A DNA stretch of 64,000 nucleotides. It comes from Lentisphaerota bacterium (lineage in GTDB: Bacteria; Verrucomicrobiota; Lentisphaeria; Victivallales; Victivallaceae). The position numbers and the translations under genes were made by a program. The first letter of the stretch is position 1; each line of letters starts with the position of its first letter. The stretch covers positions 62,001 to 126,000 of the forward strand of contig SUWH01000001.1 in assembly GCA_015061605.1 (NCBI GenBank). The letters run 5' to 3'. A model generated the notes under the pieces. The model did no database searches. It saw only the letters and a program-made list of their open reading frames with translations, and was not told the origin of the DNA. Positions 17,162 through 26,441 of the stretch are shown here, one piece after another.

Positions 17162-18361
17162 ATGAGTGAACGTAAAATGACCATTTTGGGTATCGGCGGT
17201 GCCGGTTGCCGGATCATCCGGCAGATCTCTCTTGCCCCGGGTGCGGATAAACTCCGGCTGCTCGCACTGGATTCCGATACCGCAAGTTTGGAAGAGTCCG
17301 GACTGCCGCCGGAAAACCGGATCATCGCCGGTATGAATCTGCGTTCCGGTCGCGGCTGCGGCGGCAATGAAATCATCGGCAGAAGCGCTGTCGCTGTGGA
17401 AAGACCCCGGCTGGGACGGATATTGGAAGGTACGGATATATTGCTTATCATCGGTGGTCTGGGCGGCGGATTGTGTACCGGAGGTCTTCCGGTCATTCTC
17501 GGAATTGCCCGTCATATGCATATAACGACGATGCTGATGCTTTCTCTGCCTTTTGCCATGGAAGGCTATGGGCGGCGCAAGCAGGCGGATGACCGTATAT
17601 GTTCAGATCTTCTGCCGCTGGCAGATTGTCTTATCGCTTTGCCCAATGATCTGCTTTTTTCCACACTGCCGCCGGAAACTCCGCTTGCACAGGCATTGGA
17701 ACTGGCGGATGTGGAAATGGCGCGGACGGCAATGGCTCTTTCCTCGATCCTTTTTGCCGGAAATATTTTCAGTGCTGATATATCCAATTTTTCAGCGATG
17801 CTCAAACCCAATGCACTCTGTTCGCTTGGAGTCGGAGTTGTTCCGGCAGGAGAAGAAAATGCCGTGGAAAAAGCTGTGGAAAAGATGATGCTGTCTCCTC
17901 TTCTGGGCGGTCCGGCTGAATTGCAGCGTTCTGATGCAGTGATATTCACTGTTATCGGCGGGCCGCAACTTTCGCTCGGTGAAGCCAAAAAAGCTTTGGA
18001 TCTTGCCAATAAACAACTGGATAAATCTCCCGGCAGAACCGTGCTGCTGGGCGCCGGAACTGCTCCGGAATGGCAGGATTTTATCCAGATAACCGCCCTT
18101 ACGGTGCGTTACACTGATAAGTCGGTGGTAAAAACTGCTGCACCGGCTGCCGCAGTAAAAAGCGGTGCAGCAAGCCGTCCGGCAGCGATCCAGCGTAAAG
18201 TCGCGGTGGCTTCAGATGCATCGTTTGTCCAGCAGACATTGGAACTTGATACCATCGACAAGGGCATTATGGAAAATACCACGCCGGACTTTTTCAATGG
18301 CGAAGATCTGGATATCCCGACCTTCAAACGGCGCGGGATCATCGTCGACCCCGGCAAATAA
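17162..18361 (+). CDS. ftsZ: Divergent FtsZ (tubulin-like division protein)
   Basis: The FtsZ assignment rests on the N-terminal ILGIGGAGCRIIRQI, the overall length (about 399 residues), the position directly after ftsA, and a C-terminal DLDIPTFKRRG that matches the conserved FtsA/ZipA-binding tail peptide. The GTP-binding T4 loop, normally GGGTGTG, reads GGGLCTG (residues 101-107). The T7 catalytic loop, normally N-x-D-F-A-D, reads S-A-D-I-S-N (residues 204-209), so the equivalents of E. coli Asn207 and Asp212 are Ser and Asn. GTP hydrolysis may therefore be weak or absent. I use ATG 17162 with AGGGGG eight bases upstream; GTG 17153 is an alternative. Confidence 0.85.
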   Translation: MSERKMTILGIGGAGCRIIRQISLAPGADKLRLLALDSDTASLEESGLPPENRIIAGMNLRSGRGCGGNEIIGRSAVAVERPRLGRILEGTDILLIIGGLGGGLCTGGLPVILGIARHMHITTMLMLSLPFAMEGYGRRKQADDRICSDLLPLADCLIALPNDLLFSTLPPETPLAQALELADVEMARTAMALSSILFAGNIFSADISNFSAMLKPNALCSLGVGVVPAGEENAVEKAVEKMMLSPLLGGPAELQRSDAVIFTVIGGPQLSLGEAKKALDLANKQLDKSPGRTVLLGAGTAPEWQDFIQITALTVRYTDKSVVKTAAPAAAVKSGAASRPAAIQRKVAVASDASFVQQTLELDTIDKGIMENTTPDFFNGEDLDIPTFKRRGIIVDPGK

Positions 18362-18385
18362 ATCAAAGAAAGAATTTCCCGCATT

Positions 18386-20161
18386 ATGAAAAGTTGTGAA
18401 ATCACCTGGGATCTTGAATCTCTTTACTCCTCCACCAAACTCTGGGATGAGGATTTTGCCAAACTGGAAGCTCTGGCACAGGAATTTGCCGCTTACAAGG
18501 GGAAACTGGCTGAAAGTCCGGCGGTTTTCAAAGCGGCGATCGAAGCATCTGACGCTTTTGACCGTTTGGCAGAAAAACTTTATACCTATGCTCATTTGCG
18601 TTCCGATGAAAATACTTCCATCGGTGTAAACCGCGCCAGAGTGGATAAGATTTGTGCCAAACTGGCGGAACTTTCGGCATTGGAAGCGTGGTTCGAGCCG
18701 GAAGTTATGGCGATCCCCGATGACCGGATGAAAGAGCTTCTGGAATCGGATGAGCTCGCCTTTTACCGCCGCAGTATCGAGGAACTCCTCCGGGAAAAGA
18801 AGCACGTTTTAAGCGAATGTGAAGAGCGTCTGCTCGGACAGCTTTCCGATGTGCTTGGCACTTCCGGGGATCTGTTCTCCACCTTGAATGATACCGATTT
18901 GCGTTTCGGCAAAGTCCGCGGCGAAGACGGCAAACTGCAGACTCTTTCCCACGGCAGTTACCGCCGTTTTCTGGAAAGTTCCGACCGCAACGTGCGCCGC
19001 AACGCTTTCCGCAAACTGTACAACACCTATGAAAAATTCCGCAATACCTTTGCCGTGACATTGGATGCCACGGTCAAACGGCATGTCGCTTCGGCGCGGA
19101 TACGTAAATTTGATTCCGCTTTGCAGCAGGCACTTTATCCGGATAACATCCCTGAAGCGGTCTATCTCAATCTGATTTCCACCGTTCACAACAATCTGGA
19201 CGGACTTTTTGACTACTTCAAACTCCGCGGTGAAGTTCTCGGTCTGGACAAGGTCGATATGTACGATCTGCATTGTCCGCTGGTGACAGAGTGCAAAAAA
19301 GAGTATGATTTTGCCGCGGCATCAAATCTGGTGCAAAAATCACTTGCTCCACTGGGAGAGGATTATATCCGGAATTTGAAGCGCGCCTGGAGTGAACGCT
19401 GGATCGATGTTCCGGAACGGCAGGGAAAACGTTCGGGAGCCTATTCTTCCGGATGCTATGACAGTTTCCCCTATCTGCTGTTGAATTTCCAGAATACCTT
19501 TGATGATGTATTCACTCTGACCCATGAACTCGGTCACTCCATGCACAGTTTTTATTCCCGTAAATATCAGGAATATCACTATGCTGATTACGAGATTTTT
19601 GTCGCAGAAGTCGCCAGTACCACCAATGAACTTCTGCTGTCACGTTATCTGCTGCAGAATACGGATGATCACGCTTTCCGCGCTTATTTGCTCGGACACC
19701 TTGCCGACGAGATCCGCGCCACTATTTACCGTCAGACCATGTTTGCCGAATTTGAACTCGGCATCCACCGGGCAGTCTGGGACGGCGAAGTGTTGACCGC
19801 CGATTTCCTCGATGAAAATTACTTCAAACTCAATGCCGAATATCATGGCCCCTTTGTGGAAACCGATCCGCAGATCGCTCTGGAATGGGCGCGCATACCT
19901 CACTTCCACTACAACTTCTATGTCTATAAATATGCAACGGGAATGTCGGCGGCGATCCGGCTTTCGGAAAAGATACTTTCCGGTGATCCCTCTGCTGTTG
20001 AAGCCTATTTGAATTTCCTCAAAGCGGGCGATTCCAAAGATGTGCTGGACATCATGCGCGATGCCGGTGTCGATCTTGCCACTCCCGAACCCATTGATGC
20101 CGCTTTGAAGTTCTTCAAAGGGACAGTTACTGAACTGCGCAAAGAGTTGAGCTTTATTTGA
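18386..20161 (+). CDS. pepF: Oligoendopeptidase F (M3 metallopeptidase)
   Basis: A cytosolic zinc metallopeptidase degrading oligopeptides. The zinc motif HELGH is at residues 380-384 within TLTHELGHSMHS, and the third ligand Glu lies downstream in YEIFVAEVASTTNE. The N-terminal helical domain starts WDLESLYSSTKLWDEDF, the standard PepF opening, and the C-terminus has HFHYNFYVYKYATGMSAA. Length 591 is normal. It follows ftsZ by 24 bases and its stop overlaps the start of the next gene, so it may belong to the ftsA-ftsZ transcript. No functional link to division is implied. Confidence 0.94.
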   Translation: MKSCEITWDLESLYSSTKLWDEDFAKLEALAQEFAAYKGKLAESPAVFKAAIEASDAFDRLAEKLYTYAHLRSDENTSIGVNRARVDKICAKLAELSALEAWFEPEVMAIPDDRMKELLESDELAFYRRSIEELLREKKHVLSECEERLLGQLSDVLGTSGDLFSTLNDTDLRFGKVRGEDGKLQTLSHGSYRRFLESSDRNVRRNAFRKLYNTYEKFRNTFAVTLDATVKRHVASARIRKFDSALQQALYPDNIPEAVYLNLISTVHNNLDGLFDYFKLRGEVLGLDKVDMYDLHCPLVTECKKEYDFAAASNLVQKSLAPLGEDYIRNLKRAWSERWIDVPERQGKRSGAYSSGCYDSFPYLLLNFQNTFDDVFTLTHELGHSMHSFYSRKYQEYHYADYEIFVAEVASTTNELLLSRYLLQNTDDHAFRAYLLGHLADEIRATIYRQTMFAEFELGIHRAVWDGEVLTADFLDENYFKLNAEYHGPFVETDPQIALEWARIPHFHYNFYVYKYATGMSAAIRLSEKILSGDPSAVEAYLNFLKAGDSKDVLDIMRDAGVDLATPEPIDAALKFFKGTVTELRKELSFI

Positions 20162-21984
20162 TGAAAAAAAGTCCTCCCGAAACTGTTCCGGAAATAATGC
20201 CGCTTAAAATAAAATTATGCGGCATGTTATTTGTATTCAGCGCATTTTTACTGCCGCTGAAGTGGGGGACACTCGCTTCGATGTCGGAGGCAGCGGGATT
20301 TTTTCCGGAATCGTGGATCGACTATTGGTACATCACCTGGCCCGCGCACTCATTCGGTTTGTGGAGCGGGATACTGCTGCTGCTGATTTTGATTTCCGGC
20401 GGCAGGGCATCATGCCGTAATATTCCTGCGCTGTTTGCATTGCTGTGGAGTGCAGGTCTGCTGCTTGCTGTCCTGCCGGGGATGTTCGCGCCGGGGGCGG
20501 AACCGAATTTTGCCTTTGTGGAATTTTCCAATATTGCCGGTATCGCCGCCTGGGTATTGGCGGTGTGGCAATTGCATTGTGCAGCTCCGCAATGGACCAG
20601 ACGCATGGCGGCGGCATTTATGCTCGGAATGCTGATCACAGCGGTGAATGGTTATTATCAGTATTTTTTCGGCTTTGAGGTGATGAAAGAATTTCTTCAA
20701 AGTCAGTTGGATTCCGGAATTCAGGTTCCTGAAGCGATTCAGATCAAATTGACCGATACCCGTATCACCGGTTTTATGGCTTCTCCCAATGCGTTGGCAG
20801 GAGCGTTGCTCATAACATTGCCGCCGGTGTTTTATTTCGGAAGCAGGTGGGGGAAGATGTTTGAACCGGCAAAGGTCAGTATTGCATTGTTCCGGGGATG
20901 CGGAGTAATTTTGCTTGGCGGGGCATTGATCTTATGCCGGTCGCGCAGTGTATTTATTTCCCTTGTCTTTGCCGGGGCGATTGCGGTGTTTTCCGCGCCG
21001 TTTATCAAGCGGAAATTCAAGATGATTGCTGCGGTTGCGGTTGTGCTTTTGCTGCTTGGCGGAGTCGGGTTTGCATGGAAATACGGCCGCGGTTTCGGTT
21101 CGATCGCAGAACGGGCGGATTATCTGCGGACTTCTGCCGTACTGACTTTGGAACATCCTTTTATGGGAGCCGGATGGGGTGGATTTTTTTTCCGTCATAT
21201 GCAAATAAAACTCACTTCTATTGCAGAGGCGGCGCGCGATCCGCACAATGCCGTTGCCGCTTTCGCCGGCCAATCAGGTGTCGTCAGCGGGATTATCGTA
21301 CTTGCAGCATTGTTATTGCCGCTGATAATATTGTGGAAAGAACGTTTTTCCGGCAGCTGGAAGTGTACGGTATTCTGGAGCGGAGTGTTTTTCACTTTAC
21401 ACATTTTAATGGATTGCGATATGCATATTCCCGCAATCATGGCGGGGATGATATTGCTTTACTTCAGCGCATTTGATGTACCTCCGGAACCGCCGCGCTG
21501 TTGGGAAAAGTGGTCAATTTTCATTCTGGGTACTGTTATTGCCGCAGTTTCGCTGTGGAGCAATTATTTGACATTGGATGGCGAATACCGTCTGGCGCAG
21601 TTTACCGAATTTCTCAATCCGTCCAGTGTGGAAAGCCGTCAGCGTTTCGCCGGCTTGCCGGTGGAAGGATTTGAAAACGCCGCTGCTGCCGTCCGTCCAA
21701 AGCTGGCATTGATACCGGAACTCGCCGGAGACTGGTTTTTGAGCCGGGGCGATCCGGAAAGTGCAAAAATGCGTTATCTCAAGGCGATGGAACTTGAACC
21801 GCGCCGTCCGGGGATCTATCGCCGGCTGGCACGGGTCGCCTGTATGCAAGGTGATTTTGAACGGGGAGCCGATTTGCTGATTCAGGCGCAGAAAATGTTC
21901 CCGCGCAATCCAAAATATTTAATCGAACACCCGGAAAACCGTATGATGTTTCCGGCTGATTTTGAAAGAGCAAAAGAAAAATGA
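20161..21984 (+). CDS. O-antigen ligase/polymerase-like membrane protein with TPR-like tail
   Basis: A roughly 607-residue membrane protein with about ten to twelve helices. It resembles the Wzy/WaaL (O-antigen ligase) superfamily: a large periplasmic loop near residues 280-350 carries LEHPFMGAGWGGFFFRHM and later DPHNAVAAFAGQSG, like the G-x-G and H-N pattern of the family. The C-terminal 120 residues are soluble and look like TPR repeats (GDPESAKMRYLKAMELEPRRPGIYR-type helices). The precise lipid or protein acceptor is unknown. Start ATG 20161 overlaps the pepF stop by one base; a TTG immediately upstream is also possible. Confidence 0.72.
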   Translation: MKKSPPETVPEIMPLKIKLCGMLFVFSAFLLPLKWGTLASMSEAAGFFPESWIDYWYITWPAHSFGLWSGILLLLILISGGRASCRNIPALFALLWSAGLLLAVLPGMFAPGAEPNFAFVEFSNIAGIAAWVLAVWQLHCAAPQWTRRMAAAFMLGMLITAVNGYYQYFFGFEVMKEFLQSQLDSGIQVPEAIQIKLTDTRITGFMASPNALAGALLITLPPVFYFGSRWGKMFEPAKVSIALFRGCGVILLGGALILCRSRSVFISLVFAGAIAVFSAPFIKRKFKMIAAVAVVLLLLGGVGFAWKYGRGFGSIAERADYLRTSAVLTLEHPFMGAGWGGFFFRHMQIKLTSIAEAARDPHNAVAAFAGQSGVVSGIIVLAALLLPLIILWKERFSGSWKCTVFWSGVFFTLHILMDCDMHIPAIMAGMILLYFSAFDVPPEPPRCWEKWSIFILGTVIAAVSLWSNYLTLDGEYRLAQFTEFLNPSSVESRQRFAGLPVEGFENAAAAVRPKLALIPELAGDWFLSRGDPESAKMRYLKAMELEPRRPGIYRRLARVACMQGDFERGADLLIQAQKMFPRNPKYLIEHPENRMMFPADFERAKEK

Positions 21985-22730
21985 CAAGAAAATATGTTTT
22001 CGGGCCCATAAATTCCCGGCGGCTGGGAGTTTCACTGGGGGTTGACCTCGTGCCGCTGAAAGTTTGCCCGCTGGATTGTGTTTACTGCGAAGCGCGGGCA
22101 ACAACATTGCTTACCATGGAGCGTAAAGAGTATGTCCCGGTGGATACGGTGCTTGAGGAATTGGACAATGTTCTTGCCGCTTCGCCGCAACTGGATTACA
22201 TCACCTTTTCCGGTTCCGGTGAACCGACTCTCAATTCCCGTATCGGTGATGTTATCCGTTTCGTCAAAAGCCGTTATCCGCAGTACAAGGTGTGTCTGCT
22301 CACCAATGGATTGCTGCTGGGCGATAAAGAGCTGCAAAAGGATATTTCTCAACTTGATCTGCTCATACCTTCGCTGGACGGTTCCAACGCTGCCGAATAT
22401 GAAGCGGTCAACCGCCCGGTTTCTTCCATGCCTTTTGACAGATTTATTTCCGACTTGAAAGATTATCTCCCCCGCGCCCCGATGCCGGTCTATCTGGAAC
22501 TCTTTATTCTGCCGGGAGTGAATGATTCGGATGAAGCGGTTTCCCGCTTCGCTGAAATTATCAAATCCCTCAAGGTTGATCGAGTGCAGTTAAACACTCT
22601 TGACCGTCCCGGGGCGGTTCCTGATCTCAAGTGCGCTGATGAAGCAACGGTGAAGCGGTTCATAGCCGGATTAAAAGATGCCGCTCCCGTCGAAGCTGTC
22701 GGAAAATATAAATATTTGAATATAACCTGA
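21981..22730 (+). CDS. Radical SAM protein, COG0731-like
   Basis: A 249-residue radical SAM enzyme. The cluster-binding CxxxCxxC motif is CPLDCVYC. The N-terminal FGPINSRRLGVSLGVDL is the signature of the small stand-alone family distantly related to wyosine-type tRNA synthetases (COG0731). The SAM-binding GSGEPTLN block and a TNGLLL strand follow. These bacterial members have no established substrate. The start overlaps the upstream membrane protein stop (ATGA). Confidence 0.85.
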   Translation: MTRKYVFGPINSRRLGVSLGVDLVPLKVCPLDCVYCEARATTLLTMERKEYVPVDTVLEELDNVLAASPQLDYITFSGSGEPTLNSRIGDVIRFVKSRYPQYKVCLLTNGLLLGDKELQKDISQLDLLIPSLDGSNAAEYEAVNRPVSSMPFDRFISDLKDYLPRAPMPVYLELFILPGVNDSDEAVSRFAEIIKSLKVDRVQLNTLDRPGAVPDLKCADEATVKRFIAGLKDAAPVEAVGKYKYLNIT

Positions 22731-22738
22731 AATATAAC

Positions 22739-22767
22739 TTGAAAATTATTTTTTCCGGCACTATATT
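22739..22767 (+). promoter_or_regulatory. Promoter TTGAAA-17-TATATT for the symporter gene
   Basis: TTGAAA (22739-22744) and TATATT (22762-22767) are separated by 17 bases and lie about 63 bases upstream of the ATG at 22830. The -10 box is identical to the other strong promoters seen in the window. Confidence 0.6.
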
Positions 22768-22829
22768 ACCGGATAATAATTAAGAACAGTTAACAAAAAA
22801 CTGATAAAAGCAGGAGAAAATTAAATTTT

Positions 22830-25217
22830 ATGAGCGCATTGTGGAATTTTTTAACCAATGATACATGGTTTTTTGTGAGTCCGCTGGACTGGCTGATCAT
22901 TGTACTGCCGCTGGCATTTGTGCTGTATATGGGATGGCATTCCCGGCGGTATGTGGCACAGGTGTCGGACTTCCTGACCGCCGGACGGTTGAGCGGACGT
23001 TATCTCATCGGGGTCGCAGATATTGCCAACGGATTGTCGATCATCAGTCTGGTCGCCTACGTCGAAGTGCATTACCGTACCGGTTTTGCGTTGACATTCT
23101 GGCAGAACCTCACCCTGCCGCTCGGCGTTATTTTGAGTTTGACCGGATTTGTCACCTACCGTTACCGCTGTACCAAAGCGATGAGTTTCGGGCAGTTTAT
23201 TGAAATGCGTTACAGTCGTGGTCTGCGTATTTTTGCAAGTGCCCTGCGTTCGACTTCCGAAGTGCTTGCCAATATGATCATGCCTGCTATTGCCGGCCGC
23301 TTTTTCATCTATTATTTCGGCTTGCCGCAGTATTTCACTTTGTTCGGAATTGAGTTCCAGACTTTCAATGTTCTGATCATTGTCTGTTTGTCCATAGCAC
23401 TGGGGATCGTTCTGATGGGTGGCCGTTTGGCATTGATGATCACCGACGCTATCCAGGGATTGTTCTGCTATCCCATCATGGCGATTTTTGTCGGATTCAT
23501 CCTCTACAAATTCTCCTGGAACGATCAGATCATACCGGTATTGACCGACCGGGTCGCTCATCAGAGCTTCCTTGACCCCTATGATATTTCCGAATTGCGC
23601 GACTTCAACTTATTCTTTGTCGGTGTTACATTGGTCACGGCATTTCTGAACCGCGGCAGCTGGCTGGGGTCCGGTAATGACAGCTGCGCCAAATCTCCGC
23701 ATGAGCAGAAAATGGCTTCGATGCTCGGAGCTTACCGCGGCAGTTTGAACAGCGTTTTTTATGTATTGATTTCGGTTGCACTTATTACTTACTTCAATCA
23801 TAAAGATTTTGCTTCGCAGGCCAGAGAGGTGCGCAACAGTATCAGTACCAAGATCGCTACCGGCGTTTTTCACGATCCCGCCCATCAGAATTTGAAAGCC
23901 AAAGTGATGGATGCTATCGAAAAACAGCCGCAAATAGTTCACAATATCGGAAAAGATACTGCCCTTTCTGAAAATCAGAACCTGGACACCGTCTATCTTG
24001 CCAATATCAAGCGGATCATCGACAGCAACCAGGATGCTTCTCCGGCTGTCAATGCTGACATGTATCAGCAGTTCCGTACTCTTTATAATCAGATGCGTAC
24101 TGCAGTCGGCGTCCGCCATTTGCTGCCGCCGGGATTGAGCGGACTCTTCTGTCTGCTGATGATCATGGCGATGATCTCAACCGACGACACCCGTATGCTC
24201 TCCTCGTCGATCACGATTTCGCAGGATGTTATTCTGCCGTTTATCAAAAAGCCGTTGACTCCGGAACAGCACATGCGTTTGCTGCGGTTCGTTGCTGCCG
24301 GTGTGGCGGTCTGCTTCTACTTCGGTTCGACGCTGATGAGCCAGCTGGACTACATCAACTTGTTTGTGGCGACGATGGTTACGATGTGGATCGGTGCCGG
24401 TTCAATGATCATCTTCGGTCTTTATTCCCGTTTCGGAACCACTGCCGGAGCCTGGACCGGTGTGATGACCGGTTGTATCATGTCGCTGTGCTACATCGGA
24501 ATGAAGCAGTACTGGACCGACTTCTATGCGTTCCTGGTCAACATGGGCTGGCTGGAAGGTTTTACCAAAGTTGTGGAAAGTATTTCCCGTCCTCTGGAAC
24601 CGATCATCGTCTGGCGCGTGAATCCCTACAAATGCTTCATGAATGCCTATGAATTCAAACTCATTGTCACGGTGCTTGCCACGATTCTCTACGTGGTGGT
24701 TTCCAAACTCACCTGTAAAGAGCCGTTCAATCTGGATCGTATGCTCCACCGCGGCAAATACAATGTGGAGAATCTCAATCAGCAGGAATTTGTCTGGAGT
24801 TGGAGAACGGTTCTCAACAAGCTCATCTCCATCACTCCGCAGTACTCTTTCTGGGATCGTGTCATCGCCCGGTCGATCTTCTTCTATTCGATCGTCTACC
24901 GCTTTTTGTTCGCTTTCCTCTTTGTGATGATCTGGAACCTCTTTGACCGCTGGCCCAAGGAATGGTGGAGCGGTTACTTCCTGGTGACCAGTATGCTGGT
25001 TCCGGGGGCGATCGCGGTGATCGTTACTTTCTGGTTCGGTATCGGTTCGATCCGGGATATGCGGCAGCTTTTCCGCGACCTCAAGACCCGTAAGCTCAAC
25101 TTCCTGGATAACGGGGTGGTCGAAGGCAATATGTCACTGGCGGACAAAGCTGAACTTGAAGCAGTCGATGCTGCTGAAAAAGATAAATCAAAAGAAACTG
25201 CCGCTGACAAACAGTAA
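22830..25217 (+). CDS. Large sodium:solute symporter family protein
   Basis: A 795-residue SSS-family (LeuT-fold) transporter. N-terminal helices include SPLDWLIIVLPLAFVLYMGW and the family block VSDFLTAGRLSGRYLIGVAD. A helix near SSITISQDV carries the conserved regulatory stretch. Two features set it apart from typical 500-600 residue members: a hydrophilic insertion of about 110 residues (roughly 315-425, Gln/Asn/Lys-rich) between two helices, and an extended C-terminus with two further helices and a charged tail. The substrate cannot be inferred. It is a single-gene unit with its own promoter. Confidence 0.83.
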   Translation: MSALWNFLTNDTWFFVSPLDWLIIVLPLAFVLYMGWHSRRYVAQVSDFLTAGRLSGRYLIGVADIANGLSIISLVAYVEVHYRTGFALTFWQNLTLPLGVILSLTGFVTYRYRCTKAMSFGQFIEMRYSRGLRIFASALRSTSEVLANMIMPAIAGRFFIYYFGLPQYFTLFGIEFQTFNVLIIVCLSIALGIVLMGGRLALMITDAIQGLFCYPIMAIFVGFILYKFSWNDQIIPVLTDRVAHQSFLDPYDISELRDFNLFFVGVTLVTAFLNRGSWLGSGNDSCAKSPHEQKMASMLGAYRGSLNSVFYVLISVALITYFNHKDFASQAREVRNSISTKIATGVFHDPAHQNLKAKVMDAIEKQPQIVHNIGKDTALSENQNLDTVYLANIKRIIDSNQDASPAVNADMYQQFRTLYNQMRTAVGVRHLLPPGLSGLFCLLMIMAMISTDDTRMLSSSITISQDVILPFIKKPLTPEQHMRLLRFVAAGVAVCFYFGSTLMSQLDYINLFVATMVTMWIGAGSMIIFGLYSRFGTTAGAWTGVMTGCIMSLCYIGMKQYWTDFYAFLVNMGWLEGFTKVVESISRPLEPIIVWRVNPYKCFMNAYEFKLIVTVLATILYVVVSKLTCKEPFNLDRMLHRGKYNVENLNQQEFVWSWRTVLNKLISITPQYSFWDRVIARSIFFYSIVYRFLFAFLFVMIWNLFDRWPKEWWSGYFLVTSMLVPGAIAVIVTFWFGIGSIRDMRQLFRDLKTRKLNFLDNGVVEGNMSLADKAELEAVDAAEKDKSKETAADKQ

Positions 25218-25227
25218 CAGCGGCAGT
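25197..25227 (-). terminator. Hairpin terminator for the rsmB operon, overlapping symporter stop
   Basis: A perfect 10-bp stem (25197-25206 with 25218-25227, ACTGCCGCTG/CAGCGGCAGT) sits exactly between the convergent symporter and rsmB genes. Read on the minus strand it is followed by a T-rich run (TTTCTTTTGATTT). On the plus strand no T-run follows, so efficiency there is doubtful. Confidence 0.55.
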
Positions 25228-26441
25228 CAACCCAACCGGCAGCGGGCGGCGAATGCGCCGTCATGCTGCGATGACGGCATAATGGTCTGCTGAATTTCGC
25301 AATGGAGAGCTGGATCAAGTGAACAGAAGAACTTGACCAGCTCTCCGTTTTCTTCCGGTTCGATACTGCAAGTGCTGATGATGATTATGCCGCCTGGTGC
25401 GAGCAGTTTGAGGGCGGACTTCAAAATCTCTTTCTGTATGTCACAGATTTCCTGAAATTTCTTTTCTGAAAAGTTCCACAACGCATCCGGACGTTTGCGG
25501 AACACGCCGGTATTGGAACAGGGAAGATCGGCAAGAATGATATCATATTGACCGTATAACTCACCGGCAGTAGCAGTAACAACTTCATAATTGCGTTTGC
25601 GCAAGGTGAAATTTTCCCGGGTGCGCTCCTGACGGCGGGAGCTTATATCAGCGGCGACGATCCGGCAGTCAGTGGAGCATAATTCGCCCAGCATCAGAGT
25701 TTTTCCGCCCGGGGCGGCGCAGAGATCAAGAACATTTTTTGCATTTTTTGCATCATTTCCGGCAAGCGAAACGGCAAAACTGGTCGCCGGATCCTGAATA
25801 TAAAAGCCGCCGGACTTCAAGGTTTCACTGTTGATGACCTCTGCCGCCGGAGCTGAAGCAAAGCGGAAATCGCCCCATGCTTCAATGGGGGTGCTGTTTT
25901 CGATTGCTTCTGCTCTGGGGAGGATGCGGTAGGTAAAGTCAGCTTCCTGCTGAAACAGTCCGGCAAGTTCTGTTAATTCACCTTTGCTGAAACGTTTCTG
26001 CCAGCGGCGGAAGATCGTCCCCGGAAGAATGTCGGCGGCATTGGATGGTGGAGTGAATCCACTGCGCAGAAAATTCCGCAGTACAGCATTGACAAATTTA
26101 TCCGCATGAAATGTTTTGGCAAAATCTACCGCTACATTTACCGCCGATTCCGGAACGATGCCGCTTTGAAAACAACATTGCACCGCCGCCAGAGTCAAAA
26201 GATCCATGACTTCAGTTGACGGCGGCCGTTTGATGAATTTATTCAGAGCTTTGCCGACCGTTTTGCGATGGCGGTAAAAGGTGAAGAGCAGGTGTTCAAT
26301 GATCCGGCGGCAATCATCCGGAAGCAGGTCAACGGCATCGTCGAGAGTGATTTCTCCTTTGTCGCACCGGGAGATGACTGAAAGCGCATTTTTCAGCACC
26401 TTTCCGGCGATGCCGTGACTTGGGATATGGGATTTACTCAT
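25227..26441 (-). CDS. rsmB: 16S rRNA (cytosine-967-C5)-methyltransferase
   Basis: RsmB/Sun methylates C967 of 16S rRNA. Residues 1 to about 140 form a NusB-like RNA-binding domain. The SAM-binding motif is DLCAAPGGKTLML. The two catalytic cysteines are in LPCSNTGVFRKRPD (motif IV, where PCSGTG is usual) and STCSIEPEENGEL (motif VI). Length 404 fits. It is the last gene of the trmH-nadK-hldD-rsmB minus-strand unit and overlaps hldD by eight bases. Confidence 0.93.
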   Translation of the reverse strand: MSKSHIPSHGIAGKVLKNALSVISRCDKGEITLDDAVDLLPDDCRRIIEHLLFTFYRHRKTVGKALNKFIKRPPSTEVMDLLTLAAVQCCFQSGIVPESAVNVAVDFAKTFHADKFVNAVLRNFLRSGFTPPSNAADILPGTIFRRWQKRFSKGELTELAGLFQQEADFTYRILPRAEAIENSTPIEAWGDFRFASAPAAEVINSETLKSGGFYIQDPATSFAVSLAGNDAKNAKNVLDLCAAPGGKTLMLGELCSTDCRIVAADISSRRQERTRENFTLRKRNYEVVTATAGELYGQYDIILADLPCSNTGVFRKRPDALWNFSEKKFQEICDIQKEILKSALKLLAPGGIIIISTCSIEPEENGELVKFFCSLDPALHCEIQQTIMPSSQHDGAFAARCRLG

